Source: Rhizobium leguminosarum (GTDB taxonomy: Bacteria > Pseudomonadota > Alphaproteobacteria > Rhizobiales > Rhizobiaceae). Taken from it: a stretch of 64,000 bases of DNA. The stretch lies in assembly GCF_001679785.1 (NCBI RefSeq), contig NZ_CP016286.1, positions 4,226,501 to 4,290,500 on the forward strand. The letters are read 5' to 3'. The notes below the pieces were generated by a model that saw only the letters and a list, made by a program, of their open reading frames with translations, was not told the origin of the DNA and did not search any database. The position numbers were made by a program, and so were the translations under genes. Below are positions 8,128-17,494 of the stretch, piece after piece; positions within the stretch are counted from its first letter, which is position 1; each line of letters opens with the position of its first letter.

Positions 8128-9230
8128 TCGGCGGCTTCCTTCATGTCTTCGCCACCGTTGCGGGCGGCTTCGAATTCGCGGCGCATGCGGCGGACGAGAT
8201 CGAGTTCGGCCTGGAAGTCCACATAATGCGGAAGCTTCAGATGCTCGACGAAGCCAGTCGCCTGGACGTTGTCGGAATGCGAGATGACGAATTCCTCGTC
8301 CTGTGCCGGTGCGGTGATATCCTCGCCGAGCTCTTCGGCGCGAAGCGCCCGGTCGACCAGCGACATCGCCATCGCCTTGCGCTCGCTCTGGCCGAAGACC
8401 AGGCCGTAGCCGCGGGTAAATTGCGGCGGCGCCTTAGCCGAACCCTTGAACTGGTTGACCATCTGGCATTCGGTGATCTGGATCGTGCCAAGCGAGACGG
8501 CGAAACCGAGTTCCGGCACATCGAATTCCACCTCGACATCGCCGATGCGGATTTCACCGGTGAAGGGGTGGTTCCGGCCATAGCCGCGCTGGGTGGAATA
8601 ACCAAGCGCCAGCAGGAAGCCCTCGTCGCCGCGGGCAAGCGCCTGCAGGCGGAGATCCCGGGTCATCGGGAATTCCATCGGCTCGCGGGTCAGGTCGCCG
8701 ATCTCGTGATCTTCCGGCATGTCGCCGTCGGCCTCGATCAGGCCTTCCTCGCCGAGGATTTCGGAGACGCGCATGACGCGGCCGGTCTCGGCGGCGCGTT
8801 GAGCGGGCGTCTCGACCGTCTCGTCCGAAAGCAGCGAGGGATCGAGCAGGCGGTGGGTATAGTCGAAGGTAGGCCCAAGAAGCTGGCCGCCCGGCAGATC
8901 CTTGTAAGTCGCCGAGATGCGGCGTTCGATCGTCATATCAGCCGTGTCGAGTGGCTTCGAATAGCCGAAACGCGGCAGCGTCGTGCGGTAGGCGCGCAGC
9001 AGGAAGATCGCCTCGATCATGTCGCCCCGTGATTGGCGGATGGCGAGGGCTGCGAGCGTGCGGTCGAAAAGCGAAGCCTCGGCCATGACGCGGTCGACGG
9101 CGAGCGCAAGCTGCGCCACGATCTGGTCGATGCCGATCGCCGGCAGCGAACGGTCGCCGCGGCGGCGGTCGGCCAGCAGGCGGTGGGCATTGGCAATGGC
9201 GGTCTCGCCACCCTTGACGGCAACATACAT
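8124..9230 (-). CDS. phnI: C-P lyase core subunit PhnI
   Basis: A 368-residue subunit of the C-P lyase core; PhnI is the nucleosidase that, with PhnG, H and L, couples phosphonate to the ribose of ATP. The ATG at 9230 begins MYVAVKGGETAIANAHRLL, the conserved family N-terminus, four bases after phnH. The open frame to 9332 runs out of frame into phnH and is not used. Length matches the family (about 355-370). Confidence 0.96.
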   Translation of the reverse strand: MYVAVKGGETAIANAHRLLADRRRGDRSLPAIGIDQIVAQLALAVDRVMAEASLFDRTLAALAIRQSRGDMIEAIFLLRAYRTTLPRFGYSKPLDTADMTIERRISATYKDLPGGQLLGPTFDYTHRLLDPSLLSDETVETPAQRAAETGRVMRVSEILGEEGLIEADGDMPEDHEIGDLTREPMEFPMTRDLRLQALARGDEGFLLALGYSTQRGYGRNHPFTGEIRIGDVEVEFDVPELGFAVSLGTIQITECQMVNQFKGSAKAPPQFTRGYGLVFGQSERKAMAMSLVDRALRAEELGEDITAPAQDEEFVISHSDNVQATGFVEHLKLPHYVDFQAELDLVRRMRREFEAARNGGEDMKEAAE

Positions 9231-9234
9231 GAGC

Positions 9235-9843
9235 TCAGATCTCCGTTGCTGTGATCTTGGTGGTGCGCGGCAGGCAGAGGAAACGCTTGCCCACCGCCAG
9301 CACGATGTCGACGCCGCGCGGAAAGAGCGCACGATTCTCGGTCCAGAGCCGCAGGAACGTCTCCGGCAGGCCGATAGGCGCGATCTCCGCCACGCTCTGG
9401 ATGCCGGGACCCATCAGCGCCAGCCTGCGGCCGCCTTCGAGTTCGGCGAGTTCGATGATGAGGGTCGTCGAGCGGTCGGGATATTCCTGCGTACCTGATG
9501 CAAAGAGGCCGAAGGAGGAAAGTGCGGTGCCGGCCTCGGTGAAGGCAAAGCGCGCTTCGGCTTTTTCGGTGGTCAACGACGCGCCGGTATGGAAGCCGAG
9601 CCACTCCGGCACGGCGGATTTCGCCAGTCCCTGGGATAGCCAGACGGGCGTGTCGTGGTCGCAAAGCGTCAGTGCGATCGTGCCGGCGGCGATGCCGAGC
9701 GGTGCCGGCGGAGCGACATCGGGCTGAACGGTCTGGATCGTGCCGGGGCGGGCCATACCGTCCATCAGCATCTTGAAGACGCTTTGGGCATGGAAGACCG
9801 GCTCGGCAAAGCCGCCGGTCAGAGCTTCTGTCTTCAGACCCAT
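9235..9843 (-). CDS. phnH: C-P lyase core subunit PhnH
   Basis: A 202-residue structural subunit of the C-P lyase core, needed for the nucleoside-transfer step. The N-terminus (GGFAEPVFHAQSVFKMLMDG) and the internal ELAELEGG segment are typical. The start ATG shares one base with the phnG stop (TGATG). Confidence 0.95.
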   Translation of the reverse strand: MGLKTEALTGGFAEPVFHAQSVFKMLMDGMARPGTIQTVQPDVAPPAPLGIAAGTIALTLCDHDTPVWLSQGLAKSAVPEWLGFHTGASLTTEKAEARFAFTEAGTALSSFGLFASGTQEYPDRSTTLIIELAELEGGRRLALMGPGIQSVAEIAPIGLPETFLRLWTENRALFPRGVDIVLAVGKRFLCLPRTTKITATEI

Positions 9844-10319
9844 CAGTTGTCTCCCCGCACCATGGTGAAGAAATCGACGCGGGTTGCCGCCGTCTCGTCC
9901 GCCTTGCGGCGTTCGGCATCGGCGATCCGCTCAGTGATCGGTAAAAGCAGGGCCCGTTCGACGAAGTCCTTCGTCGCTTCCTCCTGCCAGAGCGCGTCGA
10001 AGATCGCCGCAAGCCTGGCCTTCTCGCGATCGGTGCCGAGCGCCTGCGCATGGCCGACCGAGCCGGAGTCGAGCCGGACGGTCGCCCGCGTCACGGTCAC
10101 TTCCCCCAGGTTGAAGGGAGCGCCGCCGCCGCCGATGCGTCCGCGCACCATCACCAGCCCGGTTTCCGGTCCGCGCACCGGATGGGCCACAGGCTTTTCC
10201 GGCAGCGCATCGAAGACCGCCAAGAGTTCGCTGCGCTCCGCCCGCGCCAGCAGATCGGCGGCGCGTTTGCGCCCGGATGCCGTCTGTGACGCAGCGTCTG
10301 TCCTGTCCGCTGATATCAT
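9843..10319 (-). CDS. phnG: C-P lyase core subunit PhnG
   Basis: First gene of the minus-strand phn operon, 158 residues. PhnG forms the PhnG2H2I2J2 core. The start ATG at 10319 follows AAGGGAAGCGGCG; the frame is open to 10370, but that extension would run across the operator palindrome. The conserved VMVRGRIGGGGAPFNLGEV segment is present in the middle. Expression is probably set by the PhnF operator and PHO box just upstream. Confidence 0.94.
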   Translation of the reverse strand: MISADRTDAASQTASGRKRAADLLARAERSELLAVFDALPEKPVAHPVRGPETGLVMVRGRIGGGGAPFNLGEVTVTRATVRLDSGSVGHAQALGTDREKARLAAIFDALWQEEATKDFVERALLLPITERIADAERRKADETAATRVDFFTMVRGDN

Positions 10320-10336
10320 CGCCGCTTCCCTTAAAA

Positions 10337-10354
10337 TGTCTATTGATATAGACA
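10337..10354. promoter_or_regulatory. Palindromic operator, likely bound by PhnF
   Basis: TGTCTATTGATATAGACA has perfect 7-bp arms (TGTCTAT/ATAGACA) around TGAT. It ends 18 bp before the phnG start codon, in the phnG-phnF divergent region. GntR/HutC-type PhnF proteins bind TCTA-TAGA-like palindromes, so autoregulation and repression of phnG are likely. Confidence 0.8.
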
Positions 10355-10389
10355 ACCATACAAGATACACTTAGCTCTAAATCGATGTC

Positions 10390-10407
10390 GTGACAAGCGT
10401 GTGACAT
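10390..10407 (-). promoter_or_regulatory. PHO box for phnG
   Basis: On the minus strand ATGTCAC and TTGTCAC are separated by four bases (ACGC), giving the 11-bp period of PhoB half-sites (consensus CTGTCAT-N4-CTGTCAT). It lies 71-88 bp upstream of the phnG start and upstream of the palindromic operator, a good place for activation under phosphate starvation. Confidence 0.75.
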
Positions 10408-10438
10408 CGTCGGGGTGAAATGGCAGGGCAGGGGTGGA

Positions 10439-11176
10439 ATGGCGGGATTGAAGCAGGTGCAAAGGCAAACGGGGGTGGCGCTCTGGCGCCAGATCGCCGA
10501 TCGGATTCGCGAGGCGATCAGCAGCGGAACCTATGACGAAACGGGAATGGTGCCGCCGGAAACCGTGCTGGCGCTGCAATTCGGCGTCAACCGGCATACG
10601 GTGCGCAGCGCGCTGGCGGCGCTGGCGCAGGAAGGTATCGTCCGTGCGGTACAAGGTCGCGGCACGCTGATCGAGCGCAAGGAGCGGCTAAATTTTCCGA
10701 TCACCAGGCGCACGCGCTTCACCGCCGGCATCGGCGATCAGGCCCGTGAAATGCGCGGCCTTCTGCTCGATGAGGCGAAGGAGGAGGCGAGTGCCGAGAT
10801 CGCCCGCTGGCTGGGCCTGAAGCAAGGAGAACAGGTGATCCGCCTGGAAACATTGCGCCAGGCAGATAAGCGGCCGGTTTCAAGGGCGACGAGCTGGTTT
10901 CCCGCCAGGCGCTTTGCCGGTATCGGTGAGGCTTACCGGACGGGGGAATCGATCACCAAGGCTTTCGCCGAACTCGGCCTGCCGGATTATGTGCGCGCCA
11001 CGACAGAGGTGACGGCCGCCCATGCCAGTGCGGCCGATATGGCCGACCTCGAACTCACCCCCGGCGCAATCCTTCTGATCGCCAAGGCGATGAATACCGA
11101 CCTTGAGGGTGTGCCGGTACAATATTCGATCAGCCGCTTCGCGGCCGACCGGGTGCAGTTCACGATCGAGAACTGA
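10439..11176 (+). CDS. phnF: GntR/HutC-family phosphonate regulator PhnF
   Basis: A 245-residue repressor-type regulator transcribed away from phnG. The N-terminal winged helix reads ALWRQIADRIREAI and FGVNRHTVRSALAALAQEG; the C-terminal two-thirds is a UTRA ligand domain (EQVIRLETLRQADKRPVSRA onwards). I use the ATG at 10439 after GGGGTGGA; a GTG at 10415 is possible. Probably represses the phn operon until a phosphonate-derived ligand is present. Confidence 0.92.
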   Translation: MAGLKQVQRQTGVALWRQIADRIREAISSGTYDETGMVPPETVLALQFGVNRHTVRSALAALAQEGIVRAVQGRGTLIERKERLNFPITRRTRFTAGIGDQAREMRGLLLDEAKEEASAEIARWLGLKQGEQVIRLETLRQADKRPVSRATSWFPARRFAGIGEAYRTGESITKAFAELGLPDYVRATTEVTAAHASAADMADLELTPGAILLIAKAMNTDLEGVPVQYSISRFAADRVQFTIEN

Positions 11177-11180
11177 GCGC

Positions 11181-11204
11181 CTTTCCCCGCCGTAGCGGGG
11201 AAAG
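11181..11204. terminator. Hairpin between convergent phnF and gpmA
   Basis: Perfect 10-bp arms CTTTCCCCGC and GCGGGGAAAG flank a CGTA loop, five bases after the phnF stop and ten before the gpmA stop. The arms end in short A and T runs on either strand, suiting a bidirectional terminator. Confidence 0.65.
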
Positions 11205-11213
11205 ATCGGCTGA

Positions 11214-11849
11214 TCAATGCGCGCCCGACATGTCGCCGAGCACTTCCTTGGACGCGACTGTGGAATCCGCCTTCAGCGTGTAGACCATCGGCACGCCGGT
11301 CGCGAGATTGAGGGCAAGCACGCCTTCGCGGGTGAGCTTGTCGAGCACCATCACCAGCGAGCGCAGCGAATTGCCGTGCGCGGCAACCAGCACCTTCTCG
11401 CCCCTGAGCACGCGCGGCAGGATTTCTGTGAGGTAGTAGGGCCAGACGCGGGCGCCGGTGTCACGCAGGCTTTCACCGCCGGGAGGCGGCACGTCATACG
11501 AGCGGCGCCAGATATGCACCTGCTCCTCGCCCCATTTGGCGCGCGCATCGTCCTTGTTGAGGCCCGAGAGGTCGCCGTAGTCGCGCTCGTTCAGCGCCTG
11601 GTCGCGGATCGTCAGGAGATCGGGCTGGCCGACCTTGTCGAGGATGAGCTTCAGTGTGTGCTGCGCGCGCACCAGCACCGAGGTATAGGCGACGTCGAAT
11701 TTGATTCCGTATTCGGCGAGCGCCGCACCGCCCGCATTGGCTTCTTGGATGCCGAGTTCCGTCAGATCGGGATCCTTCCAGCCGGTGAAGAGATTCTTCA
11801 GGTTCCAGTCACTCTGGCCGTGGCGAACGAGGACGAGGGTACCGCTCAT
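11214..11849 (-). CDS. gpmA: 2,3-bisphosphoglycerate-dependent phosphoglycerate mutase
   Basis: Glycolytic enzyme interconverting 3- and 2-phosphoglycerate, 211 residues. The histidine-phosphatase motif [10 protein letters not shown] gives catalytic His10, and the second His lies in [11 protein letters not shown]. The ERDYGDLSG segment and the Glu preceding it are conserved in dPGM. Rhizobial dPGMs are about 211 residues, shorter than the 250-residue E. coli enzyme. It starts 21 bp after dapB and is probably cotranscribed with it. Confidence 0.96.
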   Translation of the reverse strand: MSGTLVLVRHGQSDWNLKNLFTGWKDPDLTELGIQEANAGGAALAEYGIKFDVAYTSVLVRAQHTLKLILDKVGQPDLLTIRDQALNERDYGDLSGLNKDDARAKWGEEQVHIWRRSYDVPPPGGESLRDTGARVWPYYLTEILPRVLRGEKVLVAAHGNSLRSLVMVLDKLTREGVLALNLATGVPMVYTLKADSTVASKEVLGDMSGAH

Positions 11850-11870
11850 GAATATGCCTCCGTAGTATCG

Positions 11871-12695
11871 TTATGAGGAAGAAAGCCCGAGCACGTCGAG
11901 CATGGAATAGAGACCCGGCTTCTTGTCGCGCGCCCAGAGCGCCGCCCTGATGGCGCCGCGCGCAAAGATCGAGCGGTCGGCCGCACTGTGCGACAGGGTG
12001 ACGATTTCGCCTTCTCCGGCAAAAAGCACGGAATGTTCGCCGATGACGGAGCCGCCGCGCAGCGTCGCAAAGCCGATCGTGCCCGCTTCGCGGGCGCCGG
12101 TATGGCCGTCGCGCACCCGGACCGATTGCGAGGCAAGATCGATGCCGCGCCCCTTTGCCGCGGCCTCGCCGAAGAGAAGGGCGGTGCCGGAAGGCGCATC
12201 CACCTTGTGCTTGTGGTGCATTTCCAGGATCTCGATATCCCAGTCATCAGGATCGAGCGCACGCGCTGCCTGCTCTGCGAGCACGCTGAGCAGATTGACC
12301 CCGAGGCTCATATTGCCAGACTTGACGATGCGGGCATGGCGGGCCGCCGCGGCGATCTTGGCATTGTCGTCGGGTAAACAGCCCGTCGTGCCGATGACAT
12401 GGACGACGCGGGCCTGCGCGGCGAGGCCTGAAAATTCCACCGTTGCGGCAGGCGAGGTGAAGTCGAGCACGCCTTCGGCATCGAGAAAAGCGTTGAGCGG
12501 ATCGTCGCCGATGATGACACCGGTCGGGCCGAGACCGGCGATCTCGCCGGCATCCTTGCCGACGAAGGGCGAGCCGGCGCGCTCGACCGCGGCATGCAGG
12601 TTCACGCCCTCGATGGAATGGATGAGCCGGATCAGCGTCTGCCCCATGCGTCCTGCTGCGCCGACCACCACCAGTTTCATCGCAGCATCTCTCAT
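11871..12695 (-). CDS. dapB: 4-hydroxy-tetrahydrodipicolinate reductase
   Basis: Cytoplasmic reductase of the lysine/diaminopimelate pathway, 274 residues. The Rossmann motif VVGAAGRMG is near the N-terminus, the dapB signature [16 protein letters not shown] lies in the middle with catalytic His/Lys, and [15 protein letters not shown] follows. The start is the ATG at 12695; an in-frame ATG five codons later (MKLVVVG) is an alternative. It sits between the exporter gene and gpmA, all on the minus strand. Confidence 0.96.
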   Translation of the reverse strand: MRDAAMKLVVVGAAGRMGQTLIRLIHSIEGVNLHAAVERAGSPFVGKDAGEIAGLGPTGVIIGDDPLNAFLDAEGVLDFTSPAATVEFSGLAAQARVVHVIGTTGCLPDDNAKIAAAARHARIVKSGNMSLGVNLLSVLAEQAARALDPDDWDIEILEMHHKHKVDAPSGTALLFGEAAAKGRGIDLASQSVRVRDGHTGAREAGTIGFATLRGGSVIGEHSVLFAGEGEIVTLSHSAADRSIFARGAIRAALWARDKKPGLYSMLDVLGLSSS

Positions 12696-12710
12696 GTCAG
12701 TCTCGCCAGA

Positions 12711-14498
12711 TCAGTTTGAATCGGAGGCCGAAGGCCTCTGCAGGTTGTTGAGGCGAGCGTAAAGACCGTCGCTGACCTTCGCAAGCGTCTCGTGATTGCC
12801 TTCCTCGACGACGCGACCCTGCTGCATGACGACGATCTTGTCGGCCCGCACCACGGTCGAAAGCCGATGGGCGATGACGACGACGGTGCGTCCGCTCATC
12901 GCTTCGTCGAGCGCTTTCTGCACGGCCGCCTCGGATTCCGTGTCGAGGGCCGAGGTCGCCTCGTCGAGAAGCAGGATCGGCGCATTGCGCACCAAAGCGC
13001 GCGCGATCGATAGCCGCTGGCGCTGGCCACCTGAAAGCGTCACGCCGTTCTCACCGACCGGTGTCTCGTAACCCTGCGGCTGTGCCGAGATGAAGTCATG
13101 CGCATAGGCAAGCCGGGCGGCCTCTTCCACCTCGGCATCGGTCGCTTCCGGCCGGCCATAGCGGATATTGTCGCGGATCGTGCCCTCGAACAGATAGGGC
13201 TGCTGCGAGACATAGGCGAGCTGCTGGCGCAGCGACTTCTTGGTGATGTGGGCGATGTCCTGTCCGTCGATCAGGATTTCGCCCTCGCGCGGATCGTAGA
13301 AGCGCGGAATGAGGCTGATGACGGTGGATTTGCCGGCGCCGGAGGGACCGACCAGCGCTGTGGTCGCGCCGCCCTCGGCGGTGAAACTGACGCCGCTGAG
13401 CACGCTCTCATTGCCGTAGGCGAAGGAAACATTGCGGAATTCGATCCTTGCCTGCGTCACCGTCAGCGGCCGGGCATCCGGCAGGTCCCGCTGGCGCGGT
13501 TCCATGTCGAGCAGTTCATAGATCATCCGAGCATTGACGACGGCGCGCTCCATCTGCACCTGCAGGCGGGCAAGCCGGCGGGCCGGGTCATAGGCAAGCA
13601 GCAGCGCCGTGACGAAGGAGAAGAAGGCGCCAGGCGGCACATTGAAGTAGATCGAGCGGTAGGCGGCATAGGCAAGCACGCTGGCGACGGCAAAGCCTGC
13701 GAAGCTTTCCGTCAGCGGCGATGTGCGTTCGGAAAGCCGGGCAATCCGGTTCGCCCGGCTTTCGGCGCCCTTGATGAGCTTGTTGACCTTGCGTTCCAGT
13801 TCTTCTTCCATCGTGAAGGCTTTCACGATGGCGATGCCCTGGATCGTCTCCTGCATGGCGCCGAGAACGTGGCTGTTCAGATGCACCGCCTCGCGGGTCG
13901 CCGAGCGCAGCCGCTTGGAAACATAGCGCAGTGCATAGAGTAGCGGCGGCGCCATGATGAACACGGCAAGGCTGAGCAGCGGATCCTGGATGATCATCAC
14001 TGCGAGCAGCGAAACGAAGGTCAGCAGGTCGCGCACCGTCGAGGTGATCGTCAGGTTGAGCACGTCGCGGATGCCGCTGACATTCTGGCTCACCTGCGCG
14101 GCGATATGGGCCGAGCGCGCCTCGCTGAAGAAGCCGACCGAAAGCGTCATCAGATGCGCATAGAGCCGGCGCTGGTAACGGGCGACGATATCGTTGCCGA
14201 CCCTGGAAAGCGCCACCGCCTGGCCATAGCTTGCAAAACCGCGCAGCACGAAGGCGATGAAGATCGAAAGACAGATGATCCAGACGACGTCGGCGCGCCG
14301 ATTGGCGAAGGCCTCGTCGATGATTGCCCGCATGATCCAGGCGGTAAACGCCGTCGAAAGCGCCACCACGATGAGGCAAGCGATCGCAAAGACATAGCCC
14401 CACAGATGGTCGCGGCCGTTTTCAGCGATGATGCGCTTCAGGATGCCGGTTACGGTATCGCTGCTGACGCTCTGCGTTCTGCTTTCCGCCGCTTCCAA
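12711..14498 (-). CDS. MsbA-like ABC exporter (fused membrane and ATPase domains)
   Basis: A 595-residue half-transporter. Six membrane segments occupy about residues 25-310, followed by an ATPase domain with Walker A GPSGAGKST, signature [15 protein letters not shown], Walker B ILLLDEATSALD and the IAHRLSTV switch. Such proteins export lipids, glycans or drugs; the substrate cannot be read from sequence. I choose the TTG at 14498, which has AGGAAACCCTAT before it; the open frame to 14546 has no comparable site. Fifteen bases upstream of dapB. Confidence 0.9.
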   Translation of the reverse strand: MEAAESRTQSVSSDTVTGILKRIIAENGRDHLWGYVFAIACLIVVALSTAFTAWIMRAIIDEAFANRRADVVWIICLSIFIAFVLRGFASYGQAVALSRVGNDIVARYQRRLYAHLMTLSVGFFSEARSAHIAAQVSQNVSGIRDVLNLTITSTVRDLLTFVSLLAVMIIQDPLLSLAVFIMAPPLLYALRYVSKRLRSATREAVHLNSHVLGAMQETIQGIAIVKAFTMEEELERKVNKLIKGAESRANRIARLSERTSPLTESFAGFAVASVLAYAAYRSIYFNVPPGAFFSFVTALLLAYDPARRLARLQVQMERAVVNARMIYELLDMEPRQRDLPDARPLTVTQARIEFRNVSFAYGNESVLSGVSFTAEGGATTALVGPSGAGKSTVISLIPRFYDPREGEILIDGQDIAHITKKSLRQQLAYVSQQPYLFEGTIRDNIRYGRPEATDAEVEEAARLAYAHDFISAQPQGYETPVGENGVTLSGGQRQRLSIARALVRNAPILLLDEATSALDTESEAAVQKALDEAMSGRTVVVIAHRLSTVVRADKIVVMQQGRVVEEGNHETLAKVSDGLYARLNNLQRPSASDSN

Positions 14499-14584
14499 AT
14501 AGGGTTTCCTGTCTCGGGCCAAGCGCCCCGCGAGGGCGACACGCACTTTTGCCGGGGTCTATAAAGAGTTGGGACCGGTTTGGC

Positions 14585-14627
14585 TAGAGCGCCGCGCGTC
14601 CAGATGGGACGCGCCAAGAACGCTCTA
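14585..14627. repeat. Short palindromic intergenic repeat
   Basis: TAGAGCG and CGCTCTA enclose an inner stem GCGCGTCC/GGACGCGC. It lies between glk and the exporter gene and shares its GCGCGTC...GACGCGC core with the repeats at 28989 and 41970. Confidence 0.6.
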
Positions 14628-14645
14628 TTGCCTTGCATGCCGAGG

Positions 14646-15671
14646 TTAGCGCCGCCAGCGGCGGCCTTCCGTCGAGACGCCGAAATTCGCCGGCATGCGC
14701 GCATAGGAGGAAAGCCCGGCGAGCGCTGCCAGCGGATGCGTCACCACATAGGTCGGGATGGTGCGAAGCAGCGCCGTATGCGGCGCCTTGTCCTCGAAGG
14801 CGATGCGGAATTCCGGCTTCTTCAGCGCCGGGATGATCTTCTGCGAAATCCCGCCTGAGAGATAGACGCCGCCGCGCGCCATGAACACCATCGCCATGTC
14901 ACCCGCCACGCGGCCGAGATAGGTGGCAAACAGCGAGACGGTCTCCATGGCTGCCTTGTCGCTGCCGGCAAGCGCGTGCGAGGTGATGTCGGCGGGATCC
15001 TTCATCGTCGGCTCGATGCCGTCGACCACGCAGATGGCGTGATAGAGGTTGACGAGGCCGCGCCCGCAGAGAATCTGCTCAGCCGAAACGCGGCCTTCGA
15101 TCGTCTCGATATGCGGGAAGATTTCATAATCGCGCTTGCTGCGCGGCCCGAGATCGACATGGCCACCTTCGCCGGGAACCGGGATCCAGCTGTGCTGGGC
15201 ATGCACGAGCCCGCCGACGCCGAGGCCGGTGCCCGGTCCGAGCACGACGCGGGAGGCGATCATGTCGCCGGTGGCGTCGCCGATGCGTTCGCGGTTTTCA
15301 TCCGAAAGCGCGGCGATTGCCAGCGCCTGCGCCTCGAAATCGTTGACGACGAGCACATCCTCCATGCCGAGGCCCTCGATCATCGTCTTCGGCCGCACCA
15401 CCCAGTCGCAATTGGTCAGCGGGATCTCGTCGTCGTTGATCGGGCCGGCGACGGCCAGGATCGCCGAGCGCGGCTGCACGGCGGTCTTGTCGAGCACGCC
15501 TTGCTGGATCGCTTCGTCGATCGTGGCGAAATCAGCCGTGCGCACGTTCGGAAACTGCTTCGGTTCGGCATAGGCATCGGTCAGGATGGAGAAGCGGGCA
15601 TTCGTGCCGCCGATATCGCCGATCAGGATCGGGAAAGGCAGCGGAGCGGTGCTGTTGTTCGGTTTTGGCAT
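14646..15671 (-). CDS. glk: Glucokinase
   Basis: Cytoplasmic ATP-dependent glucose kinase of 341 residues, of the bacterial Glk family rather than ROK. The phosphate-binding loop [15 protein letters not shown] is at about residues 16-30, the catalytic-Asp motif [11 protein letters not shown] at about 108-118, and [12 protein letters not shown] further on. Seventeen bases downstream of mgsA, so probably cotranscribed. Confidence 0.95.
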   Translation of the reverse strand: MPKPNNSTAPLPFPILIGDIGGTNARFSILTDAYAEPKQFPNVRTADFATIDEAIQQGVLDKTAVQPRSAILAVAGPINDDEIPLTNCDWVVRPKTMIEGLGMEDVLVVNDFEAQALAIAALSDENRERIGDATGDMIASRVVLGPGTGLGVGGLVHAQHSWIPVPGEGGHVDLGPRSKRDYEIFPHIETIEGRVSAEQILCGRGLVNLYHAICVVDGIEPTMKDPADITSHALAGSDKAAMETVSLFATYLGRVAGDMAMVFMARGGVYLSGGISQKIIPALKKPEFRIAFEDKAPHTALLRTIPTYVVTHPLAALAGLSSYARMPANFGVSTEGRRWRR

Positions 15672-15688
15672 GGCCGGTTCCGTGCTGA

Positions 15689-16069
15689 TCAGGCTTTAAG
15701 TGTAGGAAGAAGTTTTATAGCGGTCGCGTGGTTGAGCGCCATCGGAATATCGTAGACGATCGCCAGCCGCATCAGCGCCTTCACGTCGACATCGTGCGGC
15801 ATCGGCGTCAAAGGGTCGACGAAGAAGATCAGGGCGTCGACCTCGCCGGTCGAAATCAGCGCGCCGATCTGCTGGTCGCCGCCGAGCGGCCCGCTTTTCA
15901 GCCTGACAACGTCAAGATCGGGAGCGGCGTCGAGCACCCGCCCGCCGGTCGTGCCCGTGGCGACGATCTTCCAGCGCGAGAGAATGTCCCGGTTGGCGCG
16001 GGCGAACGCCGCCATGTCGTCCTTCTTCTGGTCATGCGCGATCAGCGCAAGGCATTTGCCGCCGGCCAT
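15689..16069 (-). CDS. mgsA: Methylglyoxal synthase
   Basis: Converts dihydroxyacetone phosphate to methylglyoxal, a bypass of lower glycolysis under phosphate limitation. The 126-residue protein has the family phosphate loop [13 protein letters not shown] with likely catalytic Asp65, and the N-terminal IAHDQKK segment with a conserved His. The C-terminal [16 protein letters not shown] is also typical. Upstream of glk on the same strand. Confidence 0.95.
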   Translation of the reverse strand: MAGGKCLALIAHDQKKDDMAAFARANRDILSRWKIVATGTTGGRVLDAAPDLDVVRLKSGPLGGDQQIGALISTGEVDALIFFVDPLTPMPHDVDVKALMRLAIVYDIPMALNHATAIKLLPTLKA

Positions 16070-16155
16070 GAAGTGAATCTCCGCCCCAACAATTCAATCG
16101 ATTTGACCGCTGTATACCAAGAATTTGCGATTTGAAAGACAGAGCATCCGCCCCT

Positions 16156-17232
16156 TCATTGGATCGCCGGCTTGTCGTTCGGAACCGGGCCGACATCCGG
16201 TAACGCGCCATCGGTGCCCTCAGCCGACGCGGCTGCCGGAGCGGCGGCGAGTGCGCTTGCGGCGGAGGGTCCACCATAGGTGGCGGCCTGCATCGAAGCA
16301 ACGGAAGCGGCATTGAGCACGGCGGCGCAAGCGTTGGGCAGATCGGTGACCATCATCTCACGCGGCGGCTTCGGCGGCTTGGCGCCGGGCTTGGGCGGTT
16401 TCGGCGGCGCCCAAGGCGTCGGCGTGAACCAATAGGCGAGCGACTTGTCGCAGCCGTCGCCGGCGGGAACAGGAGCTTGCGGCGTGCATCCGGCAGCGCC
16501 CGGCGGGCATTTGATGCGGATGTGGAAATGCGAGTCATGGCCGTATATTGGCCGGAGCTTACCAAGGTTGGTGCGGTCGCCGGCCCAGGTGTCGCACATC
16601 TTCTTCTTGATCGCCGGATTGACGAAGATGCGCTCCACTTCGGGATAGCTCGCCGCCAGCATCAAAAGCCGCGCGTGCGATTGCGTCCACACCTTAGGGT
16701 CGACGGTCAGGAACTTGCCCTTCTGCAGCATGGTGGTGAAGGGCAGATACTGGCGCTCCTCGGCCGTCATGCGGCGCGCCGGCATCGGGCTAAACCAGAT
16801 ATCGGCATCGAGGCCAATCTGGTGCGAGGAATGGCCGTTGAGCATCGGCCCGCCGCGTGGTTGCGCGATATCGCCGACAAGGATGCCCGGCCAGCCGGCA
16901 TATTTGACCGCATCCTGCGAAAACCGCTCCAAGAGCGCGATCATGGCCGGATTGCCCCAGCGACGGTTGCGCGAAAGCCGCATCGCCTGCCAGGTCGGCC
17001 CGTCGGTCGGCAGCGCCACCGCACCCGTCATGCAGCCCTTTGCGTAAAAGCCGATCGGCTGTGCCGGCCCCTGCGTCGGCAGGCCGACGGCGCCGAACTG
17101 CCCCTTGGCGCTGCCCGGGCTCGGCGTCTTCTGCTCAGCGCCGACGTCGCCAACGGCAAGGCCTGCGCCGATCGCGCCGGCGAGCGCCAGTGTGCCTAAT
17201 GTCCTGAAAGCCTGGGCGAAGCCGAAAGCCAT
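16156..17232 (-). CDS. mepA: Penicillin-insensitive murein endopeptidase MepA
   Basis: Periplasmic M74-family metallopeptidase that cleaves D-Ala-meso-DAP cross-links, 358 residues. A signal peptide follows the ATG at 17232 (MAFGFAQAFRTLGTLALAG). Zinc-site segments are visible: LNGHSSHQIGLDADIWF and GHDSHFHIRIKCP. The ribosome site CAAGGGAACAGC favours this start over the longer frame to 17268. The last 60 residues are Ala/Pro-rich and outside the catalytic core. Divergent from yejA. Confidence 0.94.
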   Translation of the reverse strand: MAFGFAQAFRTLGTLALAGAIGAGLAVGDVGAEQKTPSPGSAKGQFGAVGLPTQGPAQPIGFYAKGCMTGAVALPTDGPTWQAMRLSRNRRWGNPAMIALLERFSQDAVKYAGWPGILVGDIAQPRGGPMLNGHSSHQIGLDADIWFSPMPARRMTAEERQYLPFTTMLQKGKFLTVDPKVWTQSHARLLMLAASYPEVERIFVNPAIKKKMCDTWAGDRTNLGKLRPIYGHDSHFHIRIKCPPGAAGCTPQAPVPAGDGCDKSLAYWFTPTPWAPPKPPKPGAKPPKPPREMMVTDLPNACAAVLNAASVASMQAATYGGPSAASALAAAPAAASAEGTDGALPDVGPVPNDKPAIQ

Positions 17233-17362
17233 GCTGTTCCCTTGATTCGATGTCGAAGTGATTTGCACTCGAATCTATCCTGAAAAGCGATTTTGGTGAA
17301 TCGATGATTTGCTGGACGGGCGCAGCAGGGGCCGGTGACGGAACGCCGCAGCGCCTCAGGCA

Positions 17363-17392
17363 TTGACAGGAGCTGACCTTTGACAGGAGCTG
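17363..17392 (+). repeat. Tandem 13-bp direct repeat upstream of yejA
   Basis: TTGACAGGAGCTG occurs at 17363-17375 and again at 17380-17392, a 17-bp period. Each copy begins with TTGACA, the sigma-70 -35 consensus. It lies in the mepA/yejA divergent region about 105 bp before yejA, so it may be promoter or regulator binding. Confidence 0.55.
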
Positions 17393-17494
17393 GTGGCTCA
17401 AAATTTCGCGAGCCCGGCAAAAACCAGACTCTCTCCTGTTTTTCGCCCCTATTTCTCGTATTGTCGTATCCATCAATATTCAGGGGAAATGGGA

